This document shows, piece by piece, positions 50,201-60,000 of a DNA stretch of 64,000 bases. Position 1 is the stretch's first letter, and the number at the start of each line of letters is the position of its first letter. The notes under the pieces are model-generated. The model made no database searches and had not been told where the DNA came from. It saw only the letters and a list, made by a program, of their open reading frames with translations. The stretch lies in assembly GCA_036365455.1 (NCBI GenBank), contig JAWQUS010000032.1:17120001-17184000 (forward strand), in the 5' to 3' direction. Both the position numbers and the translations under genes were made by a program. The DNA comes from Macrosoma leucophasiata. Its lineage: Eukaryota > Arthropoda > Insecta > Lepidoptera > Hedylidae.

Positions 50201-50935
50201 GACTAGCGGTTCCAATGACGATATTTACTAAAATTTCATATACATTTTGAAATCACAATAAAAGAATATTTTATTTTTAAAGAAAAATAGAAAGAAAAAT
50301 TTGACTTCAGGCGAGGCTCGAACTCGCGACCTACTGGGAATCTAGTCCAGCCGCTCTTCCAATTGAGCTACTGAAGCCCTGCCCGATTTGTCAAATCTTT
50401 CCTTCACATCTATTGCAATGCTTTATGGTAGCAGCAGCGCCATCTATTACCAACTATGCTAGTTAGGCAACCGATATAATAGACTTTTCAGTTTATTGAA
50501 TATCGTAAAGAAGTCGCTTTTACCCTTAATAATTGTTTTATATTATTTCGCATTAACACATGCTTGTGAAATATATAAAAGAATATTAGTCAAATACCCT
50601 ATCGTATGAAAATATAGCCCACTAACCTGTTTCCCACGACTATGTTCGAGTAACTTTATTGAACTATCCTATGAACGTAGCCTATTTCGATAGGCATCTT
50701 AATTTTGATAGGCCACCTAGTGGATATATATTCTCTAGATTATAAATATGCGTAATAATTAAGTTTGCAGCATATCTAGATGAACGAAATAATTCTACAG
50801 TCCTATTCTGGATCCTGACATATAATTGTTATATTCCATTACAGACTCGTGAATTCAGCACTCCAAGAAGAACTGAAGAGCATACACGCGTTCACGCAGA
50901 AAACTTTGACAGTGGAACAGTGGAAAGCTCAATGA
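38270..50935 (+). CDS. BOLA2: BolA-like protein 2, 3 coding exons (82 aa)
   Basis: BolA2 works with monothiol glutaredoxin in the cytosol and nucleus, binding and passing on [2Fe-2S] clusters and serving iron sensing. Exons 38270-38332, 45360-45454 and 50845-50935, with GT-AG junctions and consistent phases, give 82 aa, the usual length for the family. Landmarks: an N-terminal helix EEYIKEKLKKELDA; Cys30 in SDGCGAKF, at the cluster-ligand position; KFQGKPLLARHR; and the invariant His67 in SIHAFTQKTLT. Intron 1 (7.0 kb) contains the complete ALG6 coding region on the same strand. Intron 2 (5.4 kb) contains several repeats. The stop lies only 80 bp before the mevalonate kinase ATG, with no AATAAA between. 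Confidence 0.92.
38449..40050 (+). CDS. ALG6: ALG6: Man9GlcNAc2-PP-dolichol alpha-1,3-glucosyltransferase, intronless
   Basis: ALG6 adds the first glucose to the lipid-linked oligosaccharide in the ER lumen, using dolichyl-phosphate glucose, before N-glycan transfer. One frame of 533 aa, near the usual length of this GT57 family. The first ATG is 38449; a TTG 15 bases earlier is not a credible start. Family signatures are YGDFEAQRHWQEIT (~44-57), whose acidic residue is the proposed catalytic base, and NDLQYWGLDYPPLTAYHS (~73-90). A series of hydrophobic segments follows, as expected of a polytopic ER protein. The gene is nested in BolA2 intron 1, sense, 116 bp after the splice donor. It has its own AATAAA just after the stop. 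Confidence 0.95.
   Translation: MGRKADPDRFIITKDALLPGVFFALLIRWCVASYSYSGYKKPPMYGDFEAQRHWQEITVHTPIGNWYRNTTQNDLQYWGLDYPPLTAYHSFIMGLVADWLDPESVRLFASRGYEKESHKDFMRWTVFLSDLYFYVTAVLCLCIDTERIRPKEDSNVFKRADICTVMFLLYPGLVLIDHGHFQYNCVSLGLFLWAAFFVVAIVNDVLATIFFVLALNYKQMELYHALPFFVYFLKKCFIGMPPKGKILYVVSRVNKLAIAVISVFIIVWYPMSGSWDNILQVIYRLFPIKRGIFEDKVSNVWCVINVFHKLKFNYSNEEMAQMCLSLTALAAIPSCADLFFRINRKKFVLSLINVSLAFFLFSFQVHEKTILLAAIPVAMHFPEDPFICFWFLLVSNFSMLPLLLKDNLLLPFICTNAIYLAFYSISIKLAQPSANIFSFLNAKRIYKIVDPNKSSHPLLLNMSSLCFFFSLLGMFWLTIGSVFVKPPEQYPDLFPLLVSIYSCLHFVIFYIYFNYSQMSLPTCLPAIHKLKTK
40079..40084 (+). terminator. ALG6 polyadenylation signal, inside BolA2 intron 1
   Basis: AATAAA, 29 bases after the ALG6 stop. Its use would stop transcription before BolA2 exon 2. 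Confidence 0.7.
40131..40700 (-). repeat. SINE family C, split by a 5S-derived SINE
   Basis: Halves at 40131-40262 (tail and body) and 40613-40700 (tRNA-like head GTCCTGGTGCGGGGATGGAC); together they make one element like that at 13309-13535. Confidence 0.75.
40263..40612 (+). repeat. 5S rRNA-derived SINE
   Basis: The head contains GTTAAGC (40309) and, properly spaced, GGGCGCGGTCGGGTGTGTGA then GATGGGTGACCGC (40339-40351). These are the 3' half of a 5S rRNA gene, including its internal promoter. A ~250-bp body follows, ending GTGCCCAGCAGTGGGACGTA, a 3' end shared with moth LINEs. Confidence 0.75.
40823..41031 (+). repeat. SINE family C, full copy
   Basis: Head TTGACGACCCGGTTAGTCCA with B box GGCTCGATCCCCGCACCGGG, ending in ACTTAAAAAATAAAA. 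It lies in BolA2 intron 1. Confidence 0.85.
41381..41610 (+). repeat. Interspersed repeat family A, internally deleted
   Basis: ACTGGTGGTAGAGTTCCAGT to TTATATAAAAAAT, lacking part of the middle. Confidence 0.7.
41611..42070. other. BolA2 intron 1, nothing recognised
   Basis: No bounded repeat or RNA seen; only short chance frames. Confidence 0.35.
42071..42240 (-). repeat. Interspersed repeat family A, truncated
   Basis: GTAGTGGCAAACAAGCATGC to GGAAATTATAGGGCCGTACA; the head half is missing. Confidence 0.7.
43050..43295. mobile_element. MITE family D, copy 3
   Basis: Inverted ends CCAACAAGAAATAATGCACA and GATGTGCATTATTAATTGTT, with a palindromic interior. Confidence 0.8.
43341..43640 (-). 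mobile_element. MITE family K, copy A
   Basis: About 300 bp, with GGAGGGGAGTAGCCAT boxes near both ends in opposite orientation. An inverted second copy lies 450 bp away at 44085-44375. Confidence 0.75.
43995..44650. mobile_element. TIR element L, split by MITE K
   Basis: Ends TGGGTGCGTTCCACTA and TAGTGGAACGTACCCAA are near-perfect inverses. Removing MITE K leaves about 360 bp. Confidence 0.7.
44085..44375 (+). mobile_element. MITE family K, copy B, inside element L
   Basis: Bounded by the duplication ATTCGGCGC on both sides (about 44076-44084 and 44378-44386), long enough for an 8-9-bp hAT-type target site. Confidence 0.8.
44675..44872 (-). repeat. Interspersed repeat family A, partial
   Basis: AAGGTGGCAAATAAGCATGC to TTAGGTAATGCCGTGGTGG, ending where a family G copy begins. 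Confidence 0.65.
44875..45290. repeat. Family G copy split by a palindromic insert
   Basis: The left part (AGAGAATATGTAATAATACT, GACGTCCCGCCTGATTT) and right part (AAGCGTTTGTATGGAATTTT) match the fold-back arms at 15882-16383. The insert is 45075-45228. Confidence 0.6.
45075..45228. mobile_element. Short palindromic MITE M
   Basis: The ends CTTTCATTCTGCAGCGTGTC and GACACGCTGCAGAATGAAAG are exact inverses and the match continues through GCCGGTCGCG. GC-rich, ~150 bp. Confidence 0.75.
45593..45715 (-). repeat. Interspersed repeat family A, fragment
   Basis: GTTGGCGAAAAGCATGC...GGTTAAAATGCAGATGC, partial and diverged, in BolA2 intron 2. Confidence 0.5.
45737..46026 (-). repeat. Interspersed repeat family A, full copy
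   Basis: TATGTAACAAAAAGGTGGCA to GTCACTAGAGCTCTACCACC, in BolA2 intron 2. Confidence 0.75.
46340..46438 (+). repeat. SINE family B fragment
   Basis: GGGTTCGATTCCCGAGTCGG and the ATCCTTTATCTCTGGTTC body piece only. Confidence 0.6.
46448..46684. mobile_element. MITE family D, copy 4
   Basis: Ends CAACAAGAAATATTGCACAT and ATGTGCAATATTTCTTGTTG are exact inverses; full palindromic copy. Confidence 0.85.
46795..46995 (-). repeat. Degenerate repeat, reverse of 20866-21065
   Basis: TTTTTGTCTGTCTGTCTGTT at left, GAAGTCGCGGGGACAGCTAG at right. Confidence 0.55.
47190..47471 (+). repeat. Interspersed repeat family A, full copy
   Basis: CTGGTGGTAGAGCTCCAGTT to TTAAATAAAAAAAA, in BolA2 intron 2. Confidence 0.8.
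47595..47775 (-). repeat. LINE 3' end fragment
   Basis: CATCATCATGTCAGCC then GCCTCCCCTTAAGAGGGATA and CGCCACGCTTGGCATGCGGA, familiar as the reversed end of a moth LINE. Confidence 0.45.
47873..48032 (+). repeat. Interspersed repeat family A, truncated
   Basis: Starts at GGCCCTGTAATTTCCGGCAC (head missing) and ends TTACATAAAAAAA. Confidence 0.7.
48360..48435 (+). repeat. tRNA-like sequence within unit T
   Basis: Same cloverleaf as at 6441, with one acceptor-stem change (GGCTTCA). Confidence 0.6.
48675..48750 (+). repeat. tRNA-like sequence within unit T
   Basis: Second core of the direct dimer, differing from the first by a single base in the T loop (TTCAAGT versus TTCGAGT). Confidence 0.6.
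49062..49398. mobile_element. hAT MITE with exact 8-bp target duplication
   Basis: Ends CAGTGCCGGAT and ATCCGGCACTG, flanked by GACGACAT at 49054-49061 and 49399-49406. The interior repeats TGCTACGGGCCCCGC near both ends. No transposase. Confidence 0.85.
49712..49866. mobile_element. MITE family P, copy 2
   Basis: ACCCCCTCTATTCGTAAACG to TTTATGAATAAGGGGGT, matching 3588-3733. Confidence 0.75.
50271..50574 (-). mobile_element. Unit T inserted as a monomer
   Basis: Flanked by the 13-bp duplication ATAAAAGAATATT (50258-50270, 50575-50587). Contains one tRNA-like core, 50303-50378 minus. The unit is opened at TTTCACAAGC, unlike the dimer at 48266. Confidence 0.85.
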
Positions 50936-50955
50936 CTTGTAACTTTCTCATTACA

Positions 50956-50967
50956 ATGCTGATCTAG
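50956..50967 (+). promoter_or_regulatory. Minimal upstream ORF between BolA2 and mevalonate kinase
   Basis: ATG CTG ATC TAG, the only ATG in the 80-bp gap. It could dampen or reset scanning if both proteins come from one mRNA. Confidence 0.35.
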
Positions 50968-50973
50968 TCCACC

Positions 50974-51015
50974 GTTGTTTTCTTTCCTTCTCTCTCTGTT
51001 TGTTGTGTGAAAGAG
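50974..51015 (+). promoter_or_regulatory. Polypyrimidine tract and possible splice acceptor before the mevalonate kinase ATG
   Basis: TTTTCTTTCCTTCTCTCTCT followed within 20 bases by GAAAG and AG just before the ATG. It resembles a 3' splice site, so upstream exons could be joined directly to mevalonate kinase. Confidence 0.35.
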
Positions 51016-54000
51016 ATGCATACAGTCAGGGTGTCGGCGCCTGGTAAGGTGATATTACACGGGGAGCATTCGGTGGTGTATGGAAAGACGGCCATCGCTG
51101 TAAGTCTTGGATTGAGGACGTCTATTGTTATTAAGGTAAGGATTGGTTATTATTTGAGGTTGTGGTTTTTCTTCTTTATAAGTGGCGAAGTTTACTGGTG
51201 GTAGAGCTCCAGTGACGGAGCTCGCAGGCGTAGGCACCACCGCATTATCCAATATACTTGCCGCTAAATGCTTGTGTTTAGCACTATCGTATTCCGGTCA
51301 GGTAGTAATGCACGGCCCTGTAATTCCCGGCACTGAGGCATAACAACTTAGGCCTCAGGAGTGGTAACGCATCTGCATTTTGACTTTGTGTGGGTGTCTA
51401 TAGGCTGTAGGCATCATTTAACATCAATGTGAACTACATGCTTGTTTACCATTTCCATTACATAAAAAAAACAAACATACAGTTAACATTGATAGTTTTT
51501 TTAAGTAATGAAGGTGGCAAACAAGCATGCATTTCACATTGATGTTAAGTGCTGACTGCAGCCTATAGACCAGAAGTGTTGCCGCCCCTGAGACCTTAGT
51601 TGTTTTGTCTCTGTGATAGTTATTATGGGGCCATACATAGTAAGTTAATTAAAGTATTTTTAATGTTATATGTACGATTCCGAATTCGTGCTGCCGCTGC
51701 AGTGCTGCCGCTGCAGTGCTGCCGCAGCACCATATTTCTCTATTTTCTGTTGCATGCTGCCGCGACAGTGTCGCGTAGCTCGGAATGTAATCTCATATAC
51801 TCATACAAATAATAATATAAGGTTGGGGAAAAAGTTTCTTCGCATTTTTTAAATTTAACTGAAGTATGTATGTACCATTTTGTTCGATAACCTTTTGAAC
51901 CATCTTGTAAGTAGAGACATGATCCCATTGCTATAAAAATTTTGGGACTTCTCATCAAAATACCGCGACAAGTGGATTTGGCAGTCCTCTCGTGATGTTA
52001 ACCTAACATGGTATAAAGAATTCTGAAGAGACCGAAACAGGTGGAAATCTGAAGGTGCAAGGTCAGGACTATACGGCGGATGCATTAACACCTCCCAGCC
52101 AAACTCTCTTAATTTTTGCTGAGTGGCTAATAGATGTGTGAGGTCTAGCGTTATCATGATGAAACACCACACCCCTTCTGTTCAAAGTTCAAAGTTTTAT
52201 TGCTTTCATGTAGGTAGGTCTGTTGATCAAATCCGGCCGCTTACTCTCAACTTCTTGCTTTAATCTCATCAGTTGTTCGCAGTAGAGTTCAAAATCGATA
52301 GTCCTGCCTGGTGGTAATAGCTCATAATGAATAATGCCCTTCCAATCCCACCACACACACAACATCACCTTATTGCGAGTTAACCCGGGTTTCGCCACAG
52401 TCTGTGAAGCCTGACCGGCCTTTGACCACGACCTTTTTCGCACGTTCTTGTCGTACGTGATCCACTTTTCATCACCAGTTATCAGCTTCTTCAAAAATGA
52501 TTCGGTTTCATTACGTCGTAATAAAGAATCACAAATGAGTACACGGTTCATTAGGTTTCTTTCAGTGAGCTCGTGAGGTACCCAAATATCGAGATTTTTT
52601 TTGTACCCAGCTTTTTTCAAATGCGCCAAAACTGTTTTGTGATCAATTCTCAGTTCTTCAGCTACGTCGTAACTACTGATATGTCGATCTTGCTCCACTT
52701 TTTCAAAAATGGCATCCATTTTATCCGTAATAGGGCGACCAGAGCGAGGTGCATCTTTGACATCAAAATTTCCGGATTGAAAACGCTTAAACCAAATTTG
52801 TGCTACTCTTACAGACACTGCACTAGGTCCATAAACATCGCAATTTTTTTTCGCGGCTTGCGTTGCATTTTTACCTTTTTTGTAGTAAAATTTTAAAATG
52901 TATCGAATTTCTGCATTAGATTCACTCATCTTGACAGTACGAAAAACAAATGAAAATCACACATTTGCCTAATTTGAATTTGGAATTATGTTCTTTAAAA
53001 TTTTAACTTTCAATGATACCAAAACCAGCCAGATACAAATACTACAGCCAAAGAGATTTTATTACAAGTTCATTTATACTATAATGCGAAAAGACTTTTT
53101 CCCCAACCTATTATATATGAAGACCGGCAGCCTGCAGCGGCAGCACTACTGAGAGCTGCCTAGGAATCGTACCTTAATTTTTTTAAATTTAATTTAATGA
53201 ATTAAGAAAAAACTGCCTGACAAACCATTAGCGATTTGTCATGCTGACGTAAACAAACAAAACACGAATAATAATATTGTGTAGGTTCGTAGTTCATTTT
53301 AAAAGTGTAAGTGGTACAGAAATACAGTACTCAGCATGAAATATTGCACATCGAGCCTACGAAAGAGACAATCGGCTATTTTCGACTTCGTAGCGCGTTA
53401 TCTCTGCTACACACTGCCTACGTAAGCACTAACATTCCGGTATTGGTCAAAACGTGATCAAAATGGTCGACAAACGTCAAATAAGTACGGTGCGAAAGAG
53501 ATAACGCTCTACAGACCCGAAATAAGCCAAAATCTCCTTCCTAAAGTTGATGTGCAATATGTCTTGTTGGATACTGGATTTAGTAAGAAATAAGCACAAG
53601 TTAAATTAGAACAAACAAGAATAATGTAGTATGATGAAGGGAGCCCTACACCACAACCCACCTCACTTGACTAGTACCGAAAGTTCCAACTACGAAATGC
53701 ACAGGGGTTTCGTAGCATACAAGGAACTCCTTTTTTTGAGAAGTTTGGTCATGTCTGGTCTTAGCGTCCTAACCTAACGCACTAGCGGCAGAGAATATTG
53801 TTTAATACTACGTATAGAATGGACACATCGACGTCCCGCCCGATTTGCCCGCATCACTCAACCCCTTCCCCTCTTATGGGCGACGGTTGGTATTTTATAC
53901 GTGCTACGCACACAGGTGTGCATGTAAATACACGTCACTGATTTTGGCGGAGTGTCCACGGTGTGCTAGTGGTTAGCCGCGGGAGCGGGTAGCCGCGCGG

Positions 54001-57000
54001 CTAGCCTCTTTTACAGTTTAATATACAAGCGCCTGTTATGTAACATAATAAACTGTAAAAGAGGCTAGCCGCGCGGCTACCCGCTCACGTGGCTAACCGC
54101 TAGTGCGTTGTAGATCCGGCCAAACGTTTTGCAGTTCCGGGCCTATAGAATAGGACTGCGGTATCCTTTGCTGTTGTAAGAGGAAATTCAAAAGGGAAAA
54201 GTACCGCGGGCAGCGAGAATGGGGGCTCTGGTTGCCCAGTCTGGTCTCGCAGTTCCATGAGAACGGTTAGCGAGGTAGCCGGAGGCGTGGCAAGTGCCGA
54301 AGTGCGCTCATTAAAGCCCCCGTGGACGAGCCGTATGGAGGCCAAGTGTGGGGAAACCAGTGTTTTAGTTTGCTAAGTCCTGAGTCTTGGTTGCTATCGT
54401 ACACATATTCTCAAACACGCAGACCTGCAATAGATATCTGTAGGTCATACAAATATTTATCCCAGTGTGGAGACTTTTGATATACAATGGTGGGGACAAA
54501 CTGATCGGATATCAGATATCGACCAGTGCTCACGTCCAGTCCTATGTTCTTTCGTCCTCGTAGCATTGCCATGCTTTCAACACAGAAAAAAAATCATACA
54601 ATGTTTTTGAATGAGTACTGGTATTTTTCAGGAAACACCATCCACATTAGAACCATCAATTCGCATCCACCTTCCATCTGTGAACCTCGAAGATACACTC
54701 TCATTACCATATATTCAGAAATATCTGTTTGACCCGCCGTACACAGGCGACAGATCTTGGCTACATCCGGAAAGATTATCCCATGATGCCCACTTGAAAA
54801 ACGTGGATGATTTCTTGCACAAAACAAACAAAGACTTCGCGAATCTCCAAAGCAATCAGAAGAACTCGTTACGTGGTTTTCTTTATGCTTTCGCTGGTAT
54901 ATTCGGCAGCGCAAGTTTTCCAATAAACAGTCTTGATATAACAATGGATTCTGAGCTGACTATTGGGGCGGGAACTGGCAGTTCTGCGTCATTCGCTGTA
55001 TGCTTGGTTGGGGCATTGGTCCAACTGTTGAAGTTGAAGAGCGGGAAAGTTAGTGAGGAATTTTCATTTGAAGATAAACGGGTGATATCAGGATGGGCGT
55101 ACAATTGCGAAAGGATTATGCATGGCTCGCCATCAGGTGAGTTTCTTGAAATAATTTTAACTAAATGATGGTGGATACTCCCTCAGTAGTCTAGTGGTGG
55201 CACGCCACTACTGGTACGCTGAGGCCCGGGTTTGATACCTGGGTCCGGGGTAAGGGCTATTGGATGTTTTCCGTTTTCTGGAAGTTGCCGAATGCCACCG
55301 AGCTTGATTGGTAATGCGACCAACTTGGAAGTTAACATATTAACTTGAAAGTACTCTTTCCAACTAACTTAGATATTTCAAAATGTAAGTATAAGTATGT
55401 TTTTTATCTCAAAAATTCCTCATACTTTGAAGGCTGTTAAAGAACAATCGTTTCCTTCCAGGCATAGACAATTCGACATGCACCTTCGGGTCCATGGTCT
55501 CATTCCGCAGAGGCCATGATCCCCAACTCCTCGACCTGAATGTGGATCTGCGCATCCTCCTGGTGGACTCGTGCGTCAGTCGACAGACCAAGGTGCTCTC
55601 GGCGAAAGTCAGGGGATTGAGGGAGAGGAATGAAGCGGCTGTGGACTGTGTTATGGATGCTTGTGACCACATTACTGGTCGGGTGACTGAGGTGAGTATT
55701 TTTTTTATATTTATACGATGATAATATTTGAGATATCTAATTTGCAAAATTGCTATAGTTGAACCCAAAGATATTATAAGAATAGATTGACAATACACAC
55801 GCTTTTCTATGAAAACCGCTTCAACCATTTTAAGTGGGAGGGAGCTTATCTTGCCGTGAAAATATATACCAATTAGGCGCGAGGTCAACACACCTGACTT
55901 CACCTGATTAGTGTTTGGTCACGCCACAAAACGTCACAAAAATGGCGTTTAACAGTTCGTACACGAGTGTAGAGACTTGATTATACTACAAAATCTAGAT
56001 GTCCGTTGTTTTCCGTGTAAATGAGTTAACTGGCAGTACACAGTCCCTGTTTTGATACGATATATTTGATATAGACACGATGTGATATCGTGTTTAACTT
56101 AATGAAATAACAAAGTTAAGACTCACCGGTGATATGTAATGCTATTGGGTGGTTTAGTTTGCTTTACTGTTCAAAAACTGAACACCAAAACACTCAACAA
56201 TTTGACATTTTTAACGGGTTTTTCTCACTAAGTTTGCGCTCGGCGGGCAAAATCATAATGAATGGATGATGCTTGACGCGTGAGCGGGAACAGTCACCTG
56301 ACCGTCCGCGAGTCTAAACGAACGCTCAGCGGCCGGTGCGTATTGGCAATCTCATTCATCTAATATCTTTGGTTGAACCATTACAAACATGCGAACTAAG
56401 TCATAAATATTTTGTATTAGATTTCTCGCTCACACTTATAAGCATATCGAAACTCTCGCTCGCGCTTCTAGTGTCGTGTGTGACAACAAAGGAGGATTTG
56501 AGAATTTTGGCGGGAACCTTGAAAGAGGCGTATGGTGCTCTTATTTTATTTCATTTTCTTGGTGTATTTTAAAGTAATATTGAATAAAATTAGTAGCATT
56601 ATAGGTTTATTACAGTGCCCGTGTATAGTGAAATAGAATAACAGTGCGAAAACACGACCTTTCAGGTTGCCTCCAAAACTTCATTGTAAATGTTCTGGTA
56701 AAATAAGAGCACCATACGCCCCTTTCAAGGTTCCCGCCAAAACTCCATATTATACTTGATAACTTATATACTTAATGACTATATTATACTAACTTTTACG
56801 CTGCTTAAATAAATATGAAATATCGTTTTACTTGACACTGGCAATATGCGTAATAGCGATGCCATAATAACAAAAAAAAAAAAAAACAAAGGAGGATTTG
56901 TCGATAGTCAATAACAGGTACCTAATCAGGGAAAGTTTAAAGAAACAATGTAAAATATTATTAATCGCACAATTGTTATGGCTCAACTATAGCGGCATTG

Positions 57001-60000
57001 ACGAAATTTCGGAAATACACGCGATTACTGTAAAAACACTTTTGTAAAAACATTATTGGCGATCCATTATGCAAACACAGTAACTGTAATAATAACAAAC
57101 ACTCACACTTTCAACATAGACAATGCTTGCATTTGATTGGTCGCGCCAAGGTCATTTTATGCCCCGCCTACGGTGTGCTCATTTACGTGGTATTTTTTGC
57201 TTAGTTACACTACGTACTCTCTAAAGTGAGATTAAGAGTTTTTTGTGACATAGATAGAGTAAGCCTGGGTTACCTCACGATATTTGTTAAAGTTAGAGTT
57301 AATGTAACATTTCACATCCTTCTCTAACTTTAACAGGTTTCATTAAGTTAGAGAAGGGTGTGAAATGTTACAATAACTTAACTCTAGCAAATATCGTGGT
57401 GCAATCCATTCAGAATAATGTTGTAGTGTGATCGATGAATCTGGCTCTAGTTGTCTAAATAAATAAATCTGCCTTATTGCTTCAACTAAAGCGGGCTATA
57501 ACTAATCGTACTTCACTGGTGGTAGAGCTCCAGTGACGGAGCTCGCGGGCGTAGGCACCACCGCATTACCTAATATACTTGCCGCTAAATGGTAGTGTTC
57601 AGCACTATCGTGTTCCGGTCAGGTGGTAGTGTACGGCCCTGTAATTTCAGGCACAGAGGCCATAACACCTTAGGCCTCAGGAGTGGCAGCGCATCTGCAT
57701 TTTGACCTCTGGTCATTGTGTGGGTGTCTATAGGCTGCAGTCGTCACTTGGCATCAATGTGAACTGCATGCTTGTTTGCCACTTTTATTACATTAAAAAA
57801 AAAAAAAAAAATCGATTCGATTGCGATTGATCTTGTGCAGTCCTACGAAAACTTGTCTCAGTTTACATCGAATACAATACGTTAAATAAATATATTAAAA
57901 CGGTTATTACTTATTTAATCTTTCTATTTCAGCTTTTAGGGAAATTAAGCGGTACTAAGGAAGAGGAGAGCATCAAAAGCATTTACGAACATTTGGCGGT
58001 GAGTACTTTGCTTGTTTTTTTATAGCTTAAATGTGCCTGCCTCAGTAGCGTAGTGGTAGCAGGCCACTTCTATTACGTTGGAGGTCCTGGGTTCGATTCC
58101 CGGGTCGGGGACTATCAGAGATAACGGTTTAAAATCCTTTATCTCTGCTTCTATTGGGATTTTGCCATTTTCTGGAAGTTTCCCAGTACCCCGGAGTTTG
58201 GTAATGTGCCCGGAGATGGCAACAGGTTCGCCACCTGTTACATGGGCCAAAACGTAACCGGCGAGTCGTGGGTGTTTGCATGTATGATTGAATGCATGCA
58301 TTTACCTCTGCCTACCCCTTCGGGGATTACAGGCGTGAACTTACGTTACGTAAATGTGCCAAATAAGGTTACAGTTTTTATAGAGAAGAAATGGAACGAA
58401 AAATTTTACTTAGGTGGTTCCCACTTTAGGTGGGACTTGAACCCAGGACCACTGGGATTACTAGTCCAGTCGCTCTCCTGACTGAACTGCCGAAGTTCAC
58501 ACCCAACTGTTGAATTTTTCCTTCACATTTTGTTGCATTGCCTTGGGGTGGTAGTAACGCCATCTATTGCCAACATTGTTAGTTATGCAACCGATACAAC
58601 AAACTTTTCATTTCTCTTATGCCACTCATAGAGCAACACGAGGTGAGTAGCCATATGCAGGCTTTCCCCTCTGTCAAAGTACAAGCCCAAACGGCCCTTA
58701 CCTATCGCCCAGATGTTTAAATGTGTGCGTGAAATTGTTTATGTATTTTGTTATAGTCAAGGTGTGAGTTTCGTAGTAATAAACTATTTTTGTAGTGTGT
58801 GTGTATCACACGTAGTTCGCGTTCCGCAAAAAATGACAGACTATTTTGCATCGGTAATAAACGCTATGGCTACTCCCCTCCGGTCCACCGTGTTGCTCTA
58901 TGATGCCACTCCAATACAATTAGTGGTAAAGCGGCTAAGTTACTTTCCAGAGGTCGCAGGTTCGAGCTAGAAGTACATTTTTCCTCACCATTTTTTCTTT
59001 AATGTTTCCATAAGTTTACAAGTGTAGTACGCATCAGTCACAGTCTATCATATCGGTTGTATAGCTTTTTATCAGTTATCAATGGATGTCGGTCACCGAC
59101 CCAAAATCGGTTAGTTAGAATCAGAAAGGGAAAGAAAAATTCGACGTTCAGATTATGGATTTCGGTAGTTTAACACGTTCACTGCCCTCAAGCAGACACA
59201 ATAGTTAAAACAATGCAAATGGACACATGTGGTACATGGGACATGGAATGGGTTAATGGTAAAGCGGCTAGACTGGTTATTCTGGGGACAGGTCCGATTT
59301 CTCTCTGAAGTCAAATTTTTCTTTCAATGTTTTCTTGAATTTTTAAAATGTACGCGTACTTTGAACAATTATTATGTGCACCTACCTCCATCTATTTCGG
59401 AAACGTAAAAATAAAATGGATAGAGAGGAAATAGATGGAGGTAGCTGCACATAATAATTTTTCAAACTGCTGTCAGACGAATGCCACCTCAGTCTGCCCG
59501 AGACCACGGAAGCTAAAAAGCGACCGAAACGTCGGGTTTGATTTTAAATAATCATTTTAGTTTAATATACGCGAGATAAATCAGAAAACTAGTTTTATTT
59601 CAATGATTGTAGCTCGCGAAATCCTAAGAACACATGTACGCGTAATGTAAACAACCTAACACCCTGTCATTAACAATTAAAAACGTAAATACGTTTACAC
59701 TCACAGCCTCACAGTAGGTATAAACCTGTTTCGTGGGTGCCGTTGTACACATACAACACATACACAAACACCCAGGCCCAAAACAAATATATGTAGGCCA
59801 TACAAATATTTGTCCCGGTGCGGGCATCGAACCCGCGACCCTTCGAATCAAACGGTCATCATTTTTTTTTTATGTAATAAAAATGGCAAACAATCTTGCA
59901 GTTCACATTGATGTTAAGTGATGACTGCAGCCTATAGACACCCACACAATGACCGGAGGTCAAAATGCAGATGCGCTCCCACTCCTGAGGCATTAGGTGT

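Larger units (their letters stand above)
51672..53172. mobile_element. Short TIR element J, split by mariner
   Basis: GTACGATTCC at 51672 and GGAATCGTAC ending at 53172 are exact inverses; GTGCTGCCGCTGCAG at left is mirrored by CTGCAGCGGCAGCAC at right. Without mariner it is about 210 bp. Confidence 0.7.

Noticed and set aside
59470..59590. Hammerhead ribozyme of a Penelope-like element
   Set aside because: A CGAAAC piece is present, but I see no CUGAUGA core partner at the right place, so the ribozyme call is unsupported.
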